From positions 26,460 through 90,459 of the forward strand of contig DLJZ01000004.1 in NCBI GenBank assembly GCA_002478865.1: a stretch of 64,000 bases of DNA, given 5' to 3'. Origin of the DNA: Hungatella sp. UBA7603. GTDB lineage: Bacteria; Bacillota; Clostridia; Lachnospirales; Lachnospiraceae. The notes below the pieces were generated by a model, which ran no database searches, was not told where the DNA came from, and was given only the letters and a program-made list of their open reading frames with translations. Shown here in pieces: positions 42,077-51,995 of this stretch; position 1 is the stretch's first letter; every line of letters begins with the position of its first letter. Made by a program: the position numbers and the translations under genes.

Positions 42077-43282
42077 ATGGAATCAGCAATTGTTAAAATT
42101 AAAAAAGGAGAGGCCCGCGCCTTAAAAGCTGGAGGTATGTGGATCTTTGATAATGAGATCGATACCATTACCGGTGACTTCACCAATGGAGATATTGTTA
42201 CCGTAGAGGATTTTGACGGTTATATTCTTGGTAAAGGCTTTATAAATACCAACTCAAAAATCACCGTTCGTATGATGACTCGGAAAAAAGATACAGAAAT
42301 CAACGAAGAATTTATTGAGATGAGAGTTCGAAATGCCTGGGAATACCGTAAGACCACATCAGATACTCATAGCTGTCGCGTGATCTTTGGAGAAGCAGAC
42401 TTTCTTCCTGGCATTGTTGTGGACAAGTTTTCTGACGTATTGGTGGTAGAATCTCTCGCTCTTGGTATTGACCGTTTAAAGCCTCTTATTTTAGAAACTC
42501 TAAAACGTATTTTAAAAGAAGATGGAATTGAAATCCGAGGTATCTATGAACGCAGCGATGCCAAGGTCCGCCTCCAGGAAGGTATGGAGCGAGTAAAGGG
42601 ATTTATCGGCGAACCATTTGATACAAAAGTTGAAATCGTGGAAAATGGTGTGAAATATGTGGTAGATGTTGAGGACGGTCAAAAAACAGGATTTTTCCTG
42701 GATCAGAAGTACAATCGTCTCGCCATGCATCCCATCTGCAAAGGAAAACGAGTATTAGACTGCTTTACTCACACCGGTTCCTTTGCCTTAAATGCAGGAA
42801 TTGCCGGAGCTGTTGAAGTTTTGGGAGTGGATGCTTCTGAACTTGGAGTCGCTCAGGCTACGGAAAATGCACGTTTAAATGATTTATCCGACCGTGTAAC
42901 CTTCCAGTGTGCCGATGTTTTTGAACTTCTTCCGGAACTGGAGAAAAAAGGAGAAAAGTTTGACGTAGTGATCCTGGACCCTCCTGCCTTCACAAAATCA
43001 AAGAACTCTTTGAAAAATGCAGTAAAGGGATATCGTGAAATAAATTTAAGAGGTATGAAGCTGGTAAAAGACGGCGGTTACTTAGCCACCTGTTCTTGCT
43101 CTCATTTTATGACACCTGAGCTTTTTACAAAGACAATCAGGGAAGCTGCTTCTAATGTCCATAAGCGCCTTAGACAGGTAGAATACCGCACGCAGGCAGC
43201 CGATCACCCTATTCTGTGGACCGGAGATGATACCTCCTACTATTTAAAGTTTTATATCTTCCAGGTTTGTGACGAGAAATAG
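42077..43282 (+). CDS. RlmI-like class I rRNA methyltransferase
   Basis: SAM-dependent methyltransferase, probably acting on a 23S rRNA cytosine (RlmI/RlmO type). 401 residues: a PUA-like N-terminal domain (K-K-G-E-A-R-A-L-K-A-G, about 1-80), a middle domain, then a Rossmann domain with V-L-D-C-F-T-H-T-G-S-F (SAM motif), D-x-D-P-P-A-F-T-K-S (catalytic loop) and a C-S-C-S-H cysteine segment. ATG 42077 is used, with AAAGGAG nine bases upstream; the longer frame begins at TTG 42071. It may be read with the ECF genes. The exact target base is not deduced. Confidence 0.88.
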   Translation: MESAIVKIKKGEARALKAGGMWIFDNEIDTITGDFTNGDIVTVEDFDGYILGKGFINTNSKITVRMMTRKKDTEINEEFIEMRVRNAWEYRKTTSDTHSCRVIFGEADFLPGIVVDKFSDVLVVESLALGIDRLKPLILETLKRILKEDGIEIRGIYERSDAKVRLQEGMERVKGFIGEPFDTKVEIVENGVKYVVDVEDGQKTGFFLDQKYNRLAMHPICKGKRVLDCFTHTGSFALNAGIAGAVEVLGVDASELGVAQATENARLNDLSDRVTFQCADVFELLPELEKKGEKFDVVILDPPAFTKSKNSLKNAVKGYREINLRGMKLVKDGGYLATCSCSHFMTPELFTKTIREAASNVHKRLRQVEYRTQAADHPILWTGDDTSYYLKFYIFQVCDEK

Positions 43283-43384
43283 ATAAAGAGAATCCAGTTT
43301 GGAATTCCATTCCCGCTGTTTAAAAGGGTAATATTATTATACTCTCTGAGCCCTATATGTATCAAAATGATATTTACTTCTAAT

Positions 43385-43430
43385 AAAAACAGGTTCCCAA
43401 TCCTTGGCGAAGGATTTAGAACCTGTTTTT
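43385..43430. terminator. Terminator between the methyltransferase and GNAT genes
   Basis: AAAAACAGGTTC at 43385-43396 pairs with 43419-43430, and a further CCAATCC/GGATTT-like inner pairing is possible. It can act for both convergent genes. Confidence 0.8.
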
Positions 43431-43450
43431 ACTTAATCAGTACTATATGT

Positions 43451-43984
43451 TTAAAGATTACACCACTCATCTTTTAAAATGCCATATTCATAAGTATTGA
43501 CCCATATTGGTTCTCCATCTTTATTCTTTTTGAAGTATATATTTTGTATCAACAACCCTTCCCGTCTCATGGATAAGCGTTCCATGAGTTTCCATGAACG
43601 ATGATTGTCGGGATTACACATTGCAACGATACGCCTTGCTCCTAGATGTTGGAAAGCATAATCAAGAAGTGCCTTTGCACTTTCATATGCAAACCCCTGG
43701 CCTTGATAGCTTCTATTAAAAACATAGCCCAGTTCCCATGTATCAAAATCTGCTTTTCCAAGATAAAGGTTTCCAATTAGCTTTCCTGTTTTCTTTAAGC
43801 AGACCCCATAAAATGATTCATTACTCGCTCTTTTTACTGCCGTTTCCTTAGCCTGATCCATCGTATGGACCTCATAAGGCTCATACCTGACTACTTCCTC
43901 ATCGGATAGGTACTCATAAAGATCCTGCCAGTCTTCTGGCTGGAACCTGCGTATTATCAAACACTCTGTAACGATTTCCTTCAT
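43451..43984 (-). CDS. GNAT-family N-acetyltransferase (RimJ/RimL type)
   Basis: Transfers acetyl from acetyl-CoA to an amine. 177 residues with L-I-I-R-R-F-Q-P-E-D-W at the start, the acceptor strand L-G-Y-V-F-N and the CoA loop Q-G-Q-G-F-A-Y-E-S-A, then A-x-C-N-P-D-N-H-R-S-W-K-L-M-E-R-L. The last motif is typical of ribosomal-protein or small-molecule acetyltransferases. The substrate is unknown. ATG 43984 follows GGGGG. It lies just after a broken deacetylase gene. Confidence 0.88.
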   Translation of the reverse strand: MKEIVTECLIIRRFQPEDWQDLYEYLSDEEVVRYEPYEVHTMDQAKETAVKRASNESFYGVCLKKTGKLIGNLYLGKADFDTWELGYVFNRSYQGQGFAYESAKALLDYAFQHLGARRIVAMCNPDNHRSWKLMERLSMRREGLLIQNIYFKKNKDGEPIWVNTYEYGILKDEWCNL

Positions 43985-44006
43985 ATACTGCCCCCAAAAA
44001 AATTAA

Positions 44007-44288
44007 TTATCGGTGAAACTGAGAATATACTCCACCTGGAACCACTCCGCCCCGGTATTGTGCCATCTCACTAACTGAAACCATCTGATATCCTGCTGCT
44101 GCAAGCTTTGGAATAATTTCTAAAGCCGCCGCTCCTGTCTGGGAATATAACTCATGCATGAGGACAATATCTCCGTCCTTCACGTGACTTAACACAGCAT
44201 TTACTGTTTTACTTGTATTTCTTGTTTTCCAATCCAGAGTATCCACATTACATATATTGGGAAAATATCTCGATATTGCCTTCCTCAA
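44007..44288 (-). pseudogene. 3' remnant of a polysaccharide deacetylase gene
   Basis: The 93 codons match the end of a NodB-type polysaccharide deacetylase (W/D-T-L-D-W-K-T-R-N-T, G-D-I-V-L-M-H-E-L-Y, A-A-G-Y-Q-M-V-S-V-S-E). The only start is a TTG at 44288; the frame is open a little further, to a stop at 44384-44382. The upstream core with the catalytic D-D and H-x-x-x-H motifs is absent. A neighbouring frame reads A-G-G-N exactly where a P-P-G-G-N motif would precede this segment, suggesting a one-base shift plus 5' loss. It sits at the edge of the NRPS island and is probably non-functional. Confidence 0.6.
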
Positions 44289-44507
44289 TTTCCTCCCGCT
44301 GTAGTCTGTTTCATCTGGTAAAGTGAGGCTGACCCATACACTTGGTAACGATATATACCTCGATGATGGTTCACTACTTTGTTATAGTAGATAGTGAAAC
44401 TATAAGTAATACAATGGCCTATTATCAAACATCGACCATAACAGCGTCCTTGAACTATATTTTTGATACAATCAACCTTATGAAATAGCCCAGTAAAGGA
44501 AATACGG

Positions 44508-45212
44508 TCAATTTCTCTTTATTCTATCATCTAAAAACTGAAAAAAAGAAGGATTATGATCAAATGCAAAAAAATGATTTCCTTCCAATATGTAAAATTC
44601 GGCAATCTTCGAGGTATAATTACTCCATTCCCTCATATCCACCTCAGGAGATTCTTCATCCCGGTCACCAGACAAAACTACAATCGGAATATCGAGTTTA
44701 ACTGGAAAGCTTTGAGGATTATACATCTCAATTATCTTAAAATCAGCCAGTAATATTTCATAGCTATAATCAAGTAATTCTTTATTATCCAGCACTTCTT
44801 GAGAAGTCTGCCCCATCATAATAACTTTTTTCATGAACTCTTCTTTTGGAAGATGTGTATATTTTTTATCCTTATAAATTAAATGTGGTGGTCTGATTCC
44901 GGCTAAAATAATTTTGCTCGGCATTTTGCTTCCAGATTGCAATAATTTATATGTTGTTTCAAATGCGAGAATACTCCCGAGGCTATGACCATATATTACA
45001 TAGTCTCCCTCGATTTTAGATGCAATCTTCTTACAAATATCAGAACTTGCATCATCGATGCTATCATAAAACTTATCCCCATACAAACGCCCATGTCCTT
45101 TATATTCAATTGGAACAACTTCAATATCGGATGCTAATTTATGCTTCCACTCAAAATAAATATGACTGGAGCCACCCGCATAGGGTAAACAGAATAGTTG
45201 TATTTTCCCCAT
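44508..45212 (-). CDS. Type II thioesterase for nonribosomal peptide synthesis
   Basis: Alpha/beta hydrolase that clears wrongly loaded or stalled acyl groups from NRPS carrier domains. 234 residues, opening with L-F-C-L-P-Y-A-G-G-S-S, the hallmark of this family. The nucleophile is the Ser of G-H-S-L-G (about residue 86), the Asp lies in L-S-G-D-R-D and the His in L-E-G-N-H-F-F. ATG 45212 follows AGGGGG. It is transcribed away from the NRPS regulator gene and probably belongs with the NRPS at 48128-64000. No promoter is clear, though TATTATGTCACAAA at 45281-45294 resembles part of the regulator's site region. Confidence 0.92.
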   Translation of the reverse strand: MGKIQLFCLPYAGGSSHIYFEWKHKLASDIEVVPIEYKGHGRLYGDKFYDSIDDASSDICKKIASKIEGDYVIYGHSLGSILAFETTYKLLQSGSKMPSKIILAGIRPPHLIYKDKKYTHLPKEEFMKKVIMMGQTSQEVLDNKELLDYSYEILLADFKIIEMYNPQSFPVKLDIPIVVLSGDRDEESPEVDMREWSNYTSKIAEFYILEGNHFFAFDHNPSFFQFLDDRIKRN

Positions 45213-45366
45213 AATAAATCCCCCTTTCAAAAACATTGGATATTTTCGTAATTAATTTTTTATTTCAATCTCCATGGTTTTATTATGTCACAAATTTCCA
45301 TGTAATGAAAGTTGTTTTTATAACTTTGATCTATGTTTAAAAATCCCTCAAAGATACCATAATCCA

Positions 45367-45395
45367 TTGACTTTTTATTATCATAGTGATAATAT
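45367..45395 (+). promoter_or_regulatory. Promoter with built-in operator before the winged-helix regulator
   Basis: TTGACT (45367-45372), 17-base spacer, TAATAT (45390-45395). The palindrome TATTATCA-TAG-TGATAATA (45376-45394) fills the spacer and touches the -10, so a bound regulator would block RNA polymerase. A closely related site lies in the ABC operon promoter. Confidence 0.8.
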
Positions 45396-45426
45396 TGTCA
45401 CAAACCACAAAGGAAGCAGGCATATT

Positions 45427-45966
45427 ATGAAACAAAAAATCATGGACTCCCTTACACATCCGGTAAAATGTAAATTAATAATGGAAATTCACTCAGCTGG
45501 CCGGGTGACGGCAAAACAACTTGCCCAAAAATATAAGGACATAGCACAAGCCACCTTATATCGCTACTTAAAGCAAATGACAGATGATAACATTTTGAAG
45601 GTTGTCGAAAAAAATCAAATTAGGGGAACAATAGAAAAAACTTATGCCCTTACTCCTGATTTAGCTGAAAGCATACAAGTAAAACTAGATTCAAATTCTG
45701 GCGATGCTTACATGCAAATGTTTATTCAGTATATCCTTGGCTTTACCAAGCAGTTTCACGAGTATTGTAAAAAGACGGATATCAATATTATAGAAGACAA
45801 ATCTGGTTTTTCACTTGTACCAATTTATGCAACAGATGAAGAATTGACATCAGTTTTGGAGCAATATGCCAAAATACTTGAGCCGTTGCAGAATAATCTG
45901 CCTACCTCAGACAGAAAACTACGAACCATTGGTTTAATTATCACACCGCCTGAAACATATAAGTAA
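45427..45966 (+). CDS. Winged-helix (ArsR-like) transcription regulator
   Basis: DNA-binding protein of 179 residues. The N-terminal ~75 residues form a winged helix: P-V-K-C-K-L-I-M-E-I, then T-A-K-Q-L-A-Q-K-Y and I-A-Q-A-T-L-Y-R-Y-L-K as recognition helix, then a wing with R-G-T-I-E-K-T-Y-A-L. The remaining ~100 residues are helical and probably bind a ligand or dimerise. ATG 45427 is used because the upstream frame crosses the promoter and operator. Identical palindromes in its own promoter and in the next operon's suggest it represses both, perhaps relieved by the peptide product or an antibiotic. Confidence 0.85.
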   Translation: MKQKIMDSLTHPVKCKLIMEIHSAGRVTAKQLAQKYKDIAQATLYRYLKQMTDDNILKVVEKNQIRGTIEKTYALTPDLAESIQVKLDSNSGDAYMQMFIQYILGFTKQFHEYCKKTDINIIEDKSGFSLVPIYATDEELTSVLEQYAKILEPLQNNLPTSDRKLRTIGLIITPPETYK

Positions 45967-46015
45967 ATATTCTCAAACTCCAGAATTTCATTCTTCTAGT
46001 AATTTGGGAATTTTA

Positions 46016-46062
46016 TTGACCTTTTATTATCATTATGATATTATTTTCATAGTGATATAAAT
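46016..46062 (+). promoter_or_regulatory. Promoter with tandem operators before the ABC export operon
   Basis: TTGACC (46016-46021), 17-base spacer, TATTAT (46039-46044). TATTATCA-TTA-TGATATTA (46025-46043) sits in the spacer exactly as at the regulator's promoter, and TCATAGTGATAT (46048-46059) repeats the centre of that site. Confidence 0.8.
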
Positions 46063-46103
46063 GGTATTAATTAAAATAAAAATACTGCTTGGAGGATTAT
46101 AAT

Positions 46104-46307
46104 ATGGATATTTTAAAAGACAGTTTACCACTTTTTATTCCGCTTATCGTTGTGGAGCTTGGTCTTGCAATTATTGCTTTAATTCATGTACTAAAGCATC
46201 CAAACTATCGTTTTGGCAATAAAATCATGTGGATACTTATTGTGTTGTTTATTCAAATAATAGGTCCAATTGCTTACTTTGTTTTCGGAAGAGGTGACGA
46301 GGAATGA
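46104..46307 (+). CDS. Small PLDc_N-domain membrane protein (YxlE-like)
   Basis: 67-residue membrane protein with two hydrophobic helices and the PLDc_N pattern (L-I-A-L-I-H-V-L-K-H-P-N, then W-I-L-I-V-L-F-I-Q-I-I-G-P-I-A-Y-F). The same small protein precedes the ABC genes yxlF-yxlG in the Bacillus subtilis sigY operon. ATG 46104 is set by GGAGG eight bases upstream. Its stop overlaps the ATPase start by four bases. It probably assists the transporter; the mechanism is unknown. Confidence 0.82.
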   Translation: MDILKDSLPLFIPLIVVELGLAIIALIHVLKHPNYRFGNKIMWILIVLFIQIIGPIAYFVFGRGDEE

Positions 46308-47221
46308 GCATTCTGACTATCGACAAGTTATCAAAGAGTTTTGGTGCACAAAAAGTGATAGATGACCTTAACCTTACTGTGCCAGAGGGCTCTATTTTCG
46401 GCTTTATCGGACAAAATGGTGCTGGTAAAACAACAACAATGAAAATGGTGCTGGGATTGCTGAAAGCCGACAGTGGAAAAATTACGGTTTGCGGCGAGAC
46501 TGTGACTTATGGTCATATAAAAACAAACCAGCAAATTGGGTATTTACCGGATGTACCGGAGTTCTATAACTATATGAGGCCACTGGAATACCTTGCCCTT
46601 TGTGGAGAAATTAGTGGGCTGTCCAAAGAGGAAACAAGAAGCCGAAGCAATGAACTTATGTCCCTTGTAGGACTTGACGGCGTAAAAAAGCGAATGAGTG
46701 GTTTTTCCCGGGGGATGAAACAACGACTTGGCATAGCACAGGCCTTATTATCACACCCGAAACTATTGATCTGTGACGAACCAACCAGCGCCCTTGACCC
46801 TGTTGGCCGAAAAGAAATATTAGATATTCTGCAAAAAATCAAAGGATCAACAACTGTGATTTTCTCAACACATATTCTATCGGATGTAGAACGAATCTGT
46901 GATCATGTTGCTGCTCTGCATAACGGCCACATTGCAGTCTGCGGAACACTGTCAGAAATTAAGACCTTACATAAACGGGATAGTCTTTTATTAGAGTTTA
47001 CCAGGAGTGAGGACATTAAGAAATTTACATCTGACAATCGCATAGTACCTTTATTGGCTCATTCAGAAAAAAACAATACAGAGATCATTATACACGGCTC
47101 GAATATAGAACACATACAGCATACTGTTATTTCAGTGCTCGCTGAAGCAAGCTTATGTCCTTCAAAAATTGAGATTGTAGAACCATCTCTTGAAAATTTA
47201 TTCTTGGAGGTGATACAATGA
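46304..47221 (+). CDS. ABC-2 type transporter ATP-binding protein (YxlF-like)
   Basis: Powers an exporter. 305 residues: Walker A G-Q-N-G-A-G-K-T-T-T, signature S-R-G-M-K-Q-R (a variant of LSGGQ), Walker B L-L-I-C-D-E-P-T-S-A-L-D-P, H-loop S-T-H-I-L, and a ~85-residue C-terminal extension common in drug and bacteriocin immunity ATPases. Overlaps of four bases with the genes on both sides show tight coupling. Adjacent to an NRPS, a role in export of, or self-protection from, the peptide is likely. Confidence 0.93.
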   Translation: MSILTIDKLSKSFGAQKVIDDLNLTVPEGSIFGFIGQNGAGKTTTMKMVLGLLKADSGKITVCGETVTYGHIKTNQQIGYLPDVPEFYNYMRPLEYLALCGEISGLSKEETRSRSNELMSLVGLDGVKKRMSGFSRGMKQRLGIAQALLSHPKLLICDEPTSALDPVGRKEILDILQKIKGSTTVIFSTHILSDVERICDHVAALHNGHIAVCGTLSEIKTLHKRDSLLLEFTRSEDIKKFTSDNRIVPLLAHSEKNNTEIIIHGSNIEHIQHTVISVLAEASLCPSKIEIVEPSLENLFLEVIQ

Positions 47222-47979
47222 GTGGTTATATTGCTTTTCTAAAAAAGGAGTTCATAGAGGATACTAGGAATTACAGACTTCTACTTATGCTTGGCTTGTA
47301 CTTCATTTTTGGCGTAATGGGTCCGCTTTCAGCAAAATTTATGCCCGAGCTTATTAAAACTTTTTCGCCAAATATGCAAATTATAATTGAAGAGCCTTCC
47401 GCTTTGGAATCATGGACACAGTTTTACAAGAATGTTTCATCCTTGGGCCTAAGCCTGACACTAATCATATTTAGCAATTGCCTATCGAATGAGTATACAA
47501 AAGGGACGCTTACTATTATGTTGACAAAAGGACTGTCGCGCCCTGCTGTTATATTGTCAAAATTTTCTTCGATTGCAGTAATTATGACGGTAAGTTTTTG
47601 GATGTGTTTTGGGGTTACTTATGGTTATACCGCATATCTTTGGCCAAGTGAGGAACTGTCACATTTGCTATTTGCTGCTTTTGCTCTATGGATGTCCGCC
47701 ATGCTGTACCTATGCATACTTATGTTTGGGTGCGTACTATTTCAACAGGCTTTTGCCAGCATACTTTTTCTTTTAGTTATCACCCTTATCTTTTCACTTC
47801 TTGGTATGACAGACCTATTATCAGCTTATAGTCCGTCCTTTTTGTCTTCAAAAAATATCGACCTGATTTCAGGCACGGTAACTATATCTGAGTTTGCCAT
47901 ACCAATCACTATCTCCCTCATTATGTCAGGAGTGCTATTATTTCTTTCTATTACTGTGTTTAATAAAAAGCAATTATAA
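47218..47979 (+). CDS. ABC-2 type transporter permease (YxlG-like)
   Basis: Membrane part of the exporter, 253 residues with about six helices, and a long outside loop after helix 1. Family features include K-K-E-F-I-E-D-T-R at the start and L-S-N-E-Y-T-K-G-T-L-T-I-M-L-T-K-G, the conserved ABC-2 coupling segment. ATG 47218 follows GGAGGTG and overlaps the ATPase stop. It ends before a terminator shared with the NRPS. Confidence 0.9.
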   Translation: MSGYIAFLKKEFIEDTRNYRLLLMLGLYFIFGVMGPLSAKFMPELIKTFSPNMQIIIEEPSALESWTQFYKNVSSLGLSLTLIIFSNCLSNEYTKGTLTIMLTKGLSRPAVILSKFSSIAVIMTVSFWMCFGVTYGYTAYLWPSEELSHLLFAAFALWMSAMLYLCILMFGCVLFQQAFASILFLLVITLIFSLLGMTDLLSAYSPSFLSSKNIDLISGTVTISEFAIPITISLIMSGVLLFLSITVFNKKQL

Positions 47980-48078
47980 CATCAAATTAATAGATCAATA
48001 TTTAAGATATAAATCAAGTAGGAGGGAGGGATTAACTCCAGTCCTCTACCAGAAACGTGCGCAGCCGAGCTCACAACA

Positions 48079-48116
48079 AAAAGCCACATTGAGACAATTA
48101 GCTCAATGTGGCTTTT
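48079..48116. terminator. Bidirectional terminator between the ABC operon and the NRPS
   Basis: Perfect 15-bp stem (48079-48093 with 48102-48116), A-rich and T-rich ends, 8-base loop, 11 bases past the NRPS stop. Confidence 0.9.
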
Positions 48117-48127
48117 GATTGCAGCTA

Positions 48128-51100
48128 TCATTTCTGACTGCCGTTATGAATAGAAGGTAAATCAATATGGTTCATAATAAACTCCGAAACCTGTCTGGAC
48201 TTTTCTTTGACAATTTCTCCATGTTCACAATCAATTAACTCATATTCAAACTTACCTTTGGTATAATCCGCCCATTCAAAACATTTATCAGGTTCTAATT
48301 TCATTATGGTGTTACTGAAAACAGCCATGATATCCGCCTGTATCTTTGATCTAAATATTACATTGTTTTTGTTGTTGGAAACATGTACCTCAAAAGCACG
48401 TTCCAGTTCCTTGTATATAGTTTCAAATCCAGCTTTGCTGTTACCTGACATAATTTCAGATATTTTTGTCAATATAGATATTATGGAGTTGCCGAATTCT
48501 TCTGAATTATACTTTTTGCCTAAATATCGTTCCACATACAATTTTGACAAGTCCAGCTTTTCTGCTTCTCCAATCATACCGCCCTCAAGCTGGTTAATAA
48601 CTGTGTCCAGTACAAATATCTTTGAAACCTTTCTCCCTGATTTCTCCAAAAGATACGCAACTAAAGGCAGTAATTTAGCTCCATAGGAATATCCGACCAA
48701 TATATCTCCATCTTTAAATAACCTGTATATTTCATCATATATTGCATCAACGGTATAGTCAAATGAATTCTGCAAGTTATTTATATCAGTAACATAGAAT
48801 TTGGGATCATTTATGCCGTAGATAAAGCCATCATAATTCATATCCTTTACGATATTATTCAATATGGAAGCATATCCTTCAATGGATGATATCATAAATA
48901 CAGCAGGCTTGGAATCCTGCTTAGCCCGGTCCTGATTCATAAGAAACATCATTTCATCCGTACGTACCTCTTTAAGCTTAGCAGCTATTTTTTCGGGGGA
49001 TCTTTCATTTAAAATTGTTCTTACGCTTACTCTGTCATTACTAATATACGAAGTAACTCTTATAGCCTTAATGGAATCCCCGCCCAAATCGAAAAAGTTG
49101 TCTGTCACACTTATATTCTTAATTCCCAGTACAGCCTGAAATGCGTCTGCAATCATTTTCTCATCTGGAGTCCTTGGAGCTATGTACTCCTCCTTCCTCT
49201 GATATATTGGATTAGGCAGAGCCTTCTTATCCACCTTATTGCTTTTCGTAAGAGGAATTTGATCTACCTTCATAATACAAGAAGGCATCATATAACCAGG
49301 AATCTTATGCCTCAAAGCTTCTGTAATTTCTCTGGTGTCTGTTTCTTCGTTCAGAATAACATACACACAAAGATACTGATCCCCCATTTTATCTCTCAAT
49401 GCAACTGCAGCCGCCTCTTTCACTCGTTCTATTTCACAAATTCTGCTCTCAATTTCACCTAACTCAATTCGAAATCCTCTGATTTTAACCTGCTCATCCA
49501 TTCTTCCCAGATAATCAATATTTCCATCTGGTAGCCATCTGGCCAGATCCCCTGTCCTGTACATTTTTCCTTCACCAAATGGATTGTCGGTAAATTTCTC
49601 TGCAGTAAGTTCAGGCATATTCAAATAACCTCTTGCAAGTCCAATTCCTACAATACACATCTCCCCCACGATTCCGATTCCACAGGCTCTATCTCCATTA
49701 AGAATATATATCTTTTTATTGTTAATCGGCTTTCCTATCGGTATTCTGTCAGGAACTGTATCGCCTGTACTATGCCTCCAGTAAGTTGCACAAACAGTTG
49801 CTTCTGTAGGTCCATAGTCATTGGAATAAACAGGTATGTCACGATTGGATTCTACTAATATCTTATTTGTTTCTGAACCTGCTGTTATAATTGTTCTAAA
49901 CTTCTTCAGGCGAACCTGGGATAAATACTGAGGAGGAAGTATTCCTATTGTAATTCCATGCTTTTCTACAAATGATTCAAAAGCTTTTACACTGTTCTGT
50001 ATTTCTTTTGTTACCATATACATAGTTGCTCCGCTGAGGATACTCATACACATTTCAGAGATGGTTGCATCAAATGTGAAATTTGCAAACTGCAGGATTT
50101 GATCAGACGAATTGATTCCCTGCTTCGTCCTAAAATACTCCCGCAGATTAATCACCCCCGTATGCTCTATCATTACTCCCTTCGGTTTTCCGGTTGTCCC
50201 TGATGTATAAATGCAGTATGCTAAATCTTCTGGCTTATTTATGATCTTAGGATTTTCTATACTTTCTTCCCAGGTATTAATATCTGAGATATCTATAACT
50301 GGTACATCCATTATCATATCCTTTTGATTCATAATAACAGCTTTAGGATTACAGTCTTTTATGATATAGTATATTCTTTCCTCCGGATAGGTTAAATCAA
50401 CAGGCACATAAGCACCTCCGGATTTTATGATACCATAGATTGCTATCAGCATTTCTATACTGTTTTCCATAACTATTGCTACAAAATCATCTGGTTTTAC
50501 TCCAATTAGGCGCAATTTGTGAGCCAATCTGTTGGCTTTTTTATTTAATTCTTCATATGTAAGCATTTCATTACCGAATACTACCGCCTTCTTATCCGGT
50601 GTTTTGGATACTTGCTCCTGGAAAATATCTGCGATTGTTTTATCAGTTGGATATGCTGAATCAGAATCATTAAATAATTTAATTACTTTTTCTTCTTCTG
50701 CACTGCTGATGATTATTAACTCTTCTACCTTTGTATCCGGATTATTTACAGCATTTTCTATCAGTATTTGCAAATGTTCAAGCAATAATTCTACTTCTTC
50801 TTTTCCATAAATCAGCGGGCTATACATAATCCCTAAATTCAACGTCTCTCCCATGTTTGCTGACAGGCTGATTCCATAATTGGTCTGCTCTCTTGTACTT
50901 TCTGCTTCTACTTCTATGCCGCCATTGTTTTGTCCTGTATTCTGTACATAGTAGTTTTCAAATACCATGATGGTTCCAAACAAACTGCTTTTTAATGAAC
51001 TTCTCCCCTGAATTTCTGCCAACGGACAATAATCATGCTCGTTTCCTGCAACTGCCTGATCTTGAAGTTTACGGAGCAATGTCTTAATGGAATCATTCAT

Positions 51101-51995
51101 TTCTGATTGGACTCGTACCGGAACTGTATTAATAAATAGCCCAATCATGTTTTCAATCCCTGCTATTTCCGCATTTCTTCCAGAAACTACTTTTCCGAAA
51201 ACCACATCATTTGTCTGATTATATTTTTGTAGCAATATTCCCCAAGCAGCCTCTATAAGAGTGTTGATGGTTACGCCACAGTCGGCACAGACTTTTACAG
51301 CTTTATGGCTTATCTCTCTTGACAGGGAAATGTCCATCCGGGTATTTTCATCCTCTTGATTAACCTTTTGTCCTATGGGGAGGATTTCTGCCCGTGCTTC
51401 ATAGTCTTCCAACAACTTTTCCCAGAATAAAAGACTCTTTTCTTTATCTTTACTTTCTATATAGCGTACAAATTCTTCATAATTTTCTGCCTGTTCCTCT
51501 ATGATTGTATTTCCTTTTTCTAACTCCTTGTAATAGCGGAATAAATCTCCATATAAAATAGGCATACACCACCCATCAGCAACAATATGATGGTTTGTCA
51601 GAATAAGTCTATAATCATTTTCAGCTATCTTTACAATTTGCAATCTAATTAATGTATCATCTTCTAAGTCAAACCCTCTTTTCACATCCTCCTTTCGGAT
51701 CTTCAAATATTCTTCTTCACTGACCACTTCCCTATATCTAAACTCCGGCGGCCTTTCCTTTAACAATATCTGTCTCAGAACACTGACACCTCTATATTTG
51801 ATAACAGTATGGAGAATATCATGTTTAGCCACAACCGCTCTAAACGCTTCCTGTATGTACTCTGTATTAATATTTTTAAATTTCATCGTCTGCTGATTTA
51901 CATACTGTGTACTTTCTATATCCGAAAGTTTTTCAAAAAGAAGTCCTTCCTGCATGGGAGTCAGTGGATATATACGTTTTATCTCTCCTCCTTTT
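48128..51995 (-). other. NRPS module 4 in view: C-A-T-TE
   Basis: D-accepting C motif near 51575-51593, A domain (T-S-G-T-T-G-K near 50180-50205), carrier L-G-G-D-S near 49080, thioesterase with G-Y-S-Y-G near 48690-48705, Asp in V-L-D-T and His in C-E-H-G. Specificity residues by alignment: D-A-S-I-I-A-D-V-C-K. Asp at the position equivalent to GrsA 322 could favour a basic or polar side chain, but no assignment is safe. The TE releases the chain by hydrolysis or cyclisation. Confidence 0.75.

Noticed and set aside
48128..51995. Lysine or ornithine assignment for module 4
   Set aside because: Only the Asp in the pocket hints at a basic side chain; the remaining residues do not match known Lys or Orn codes.
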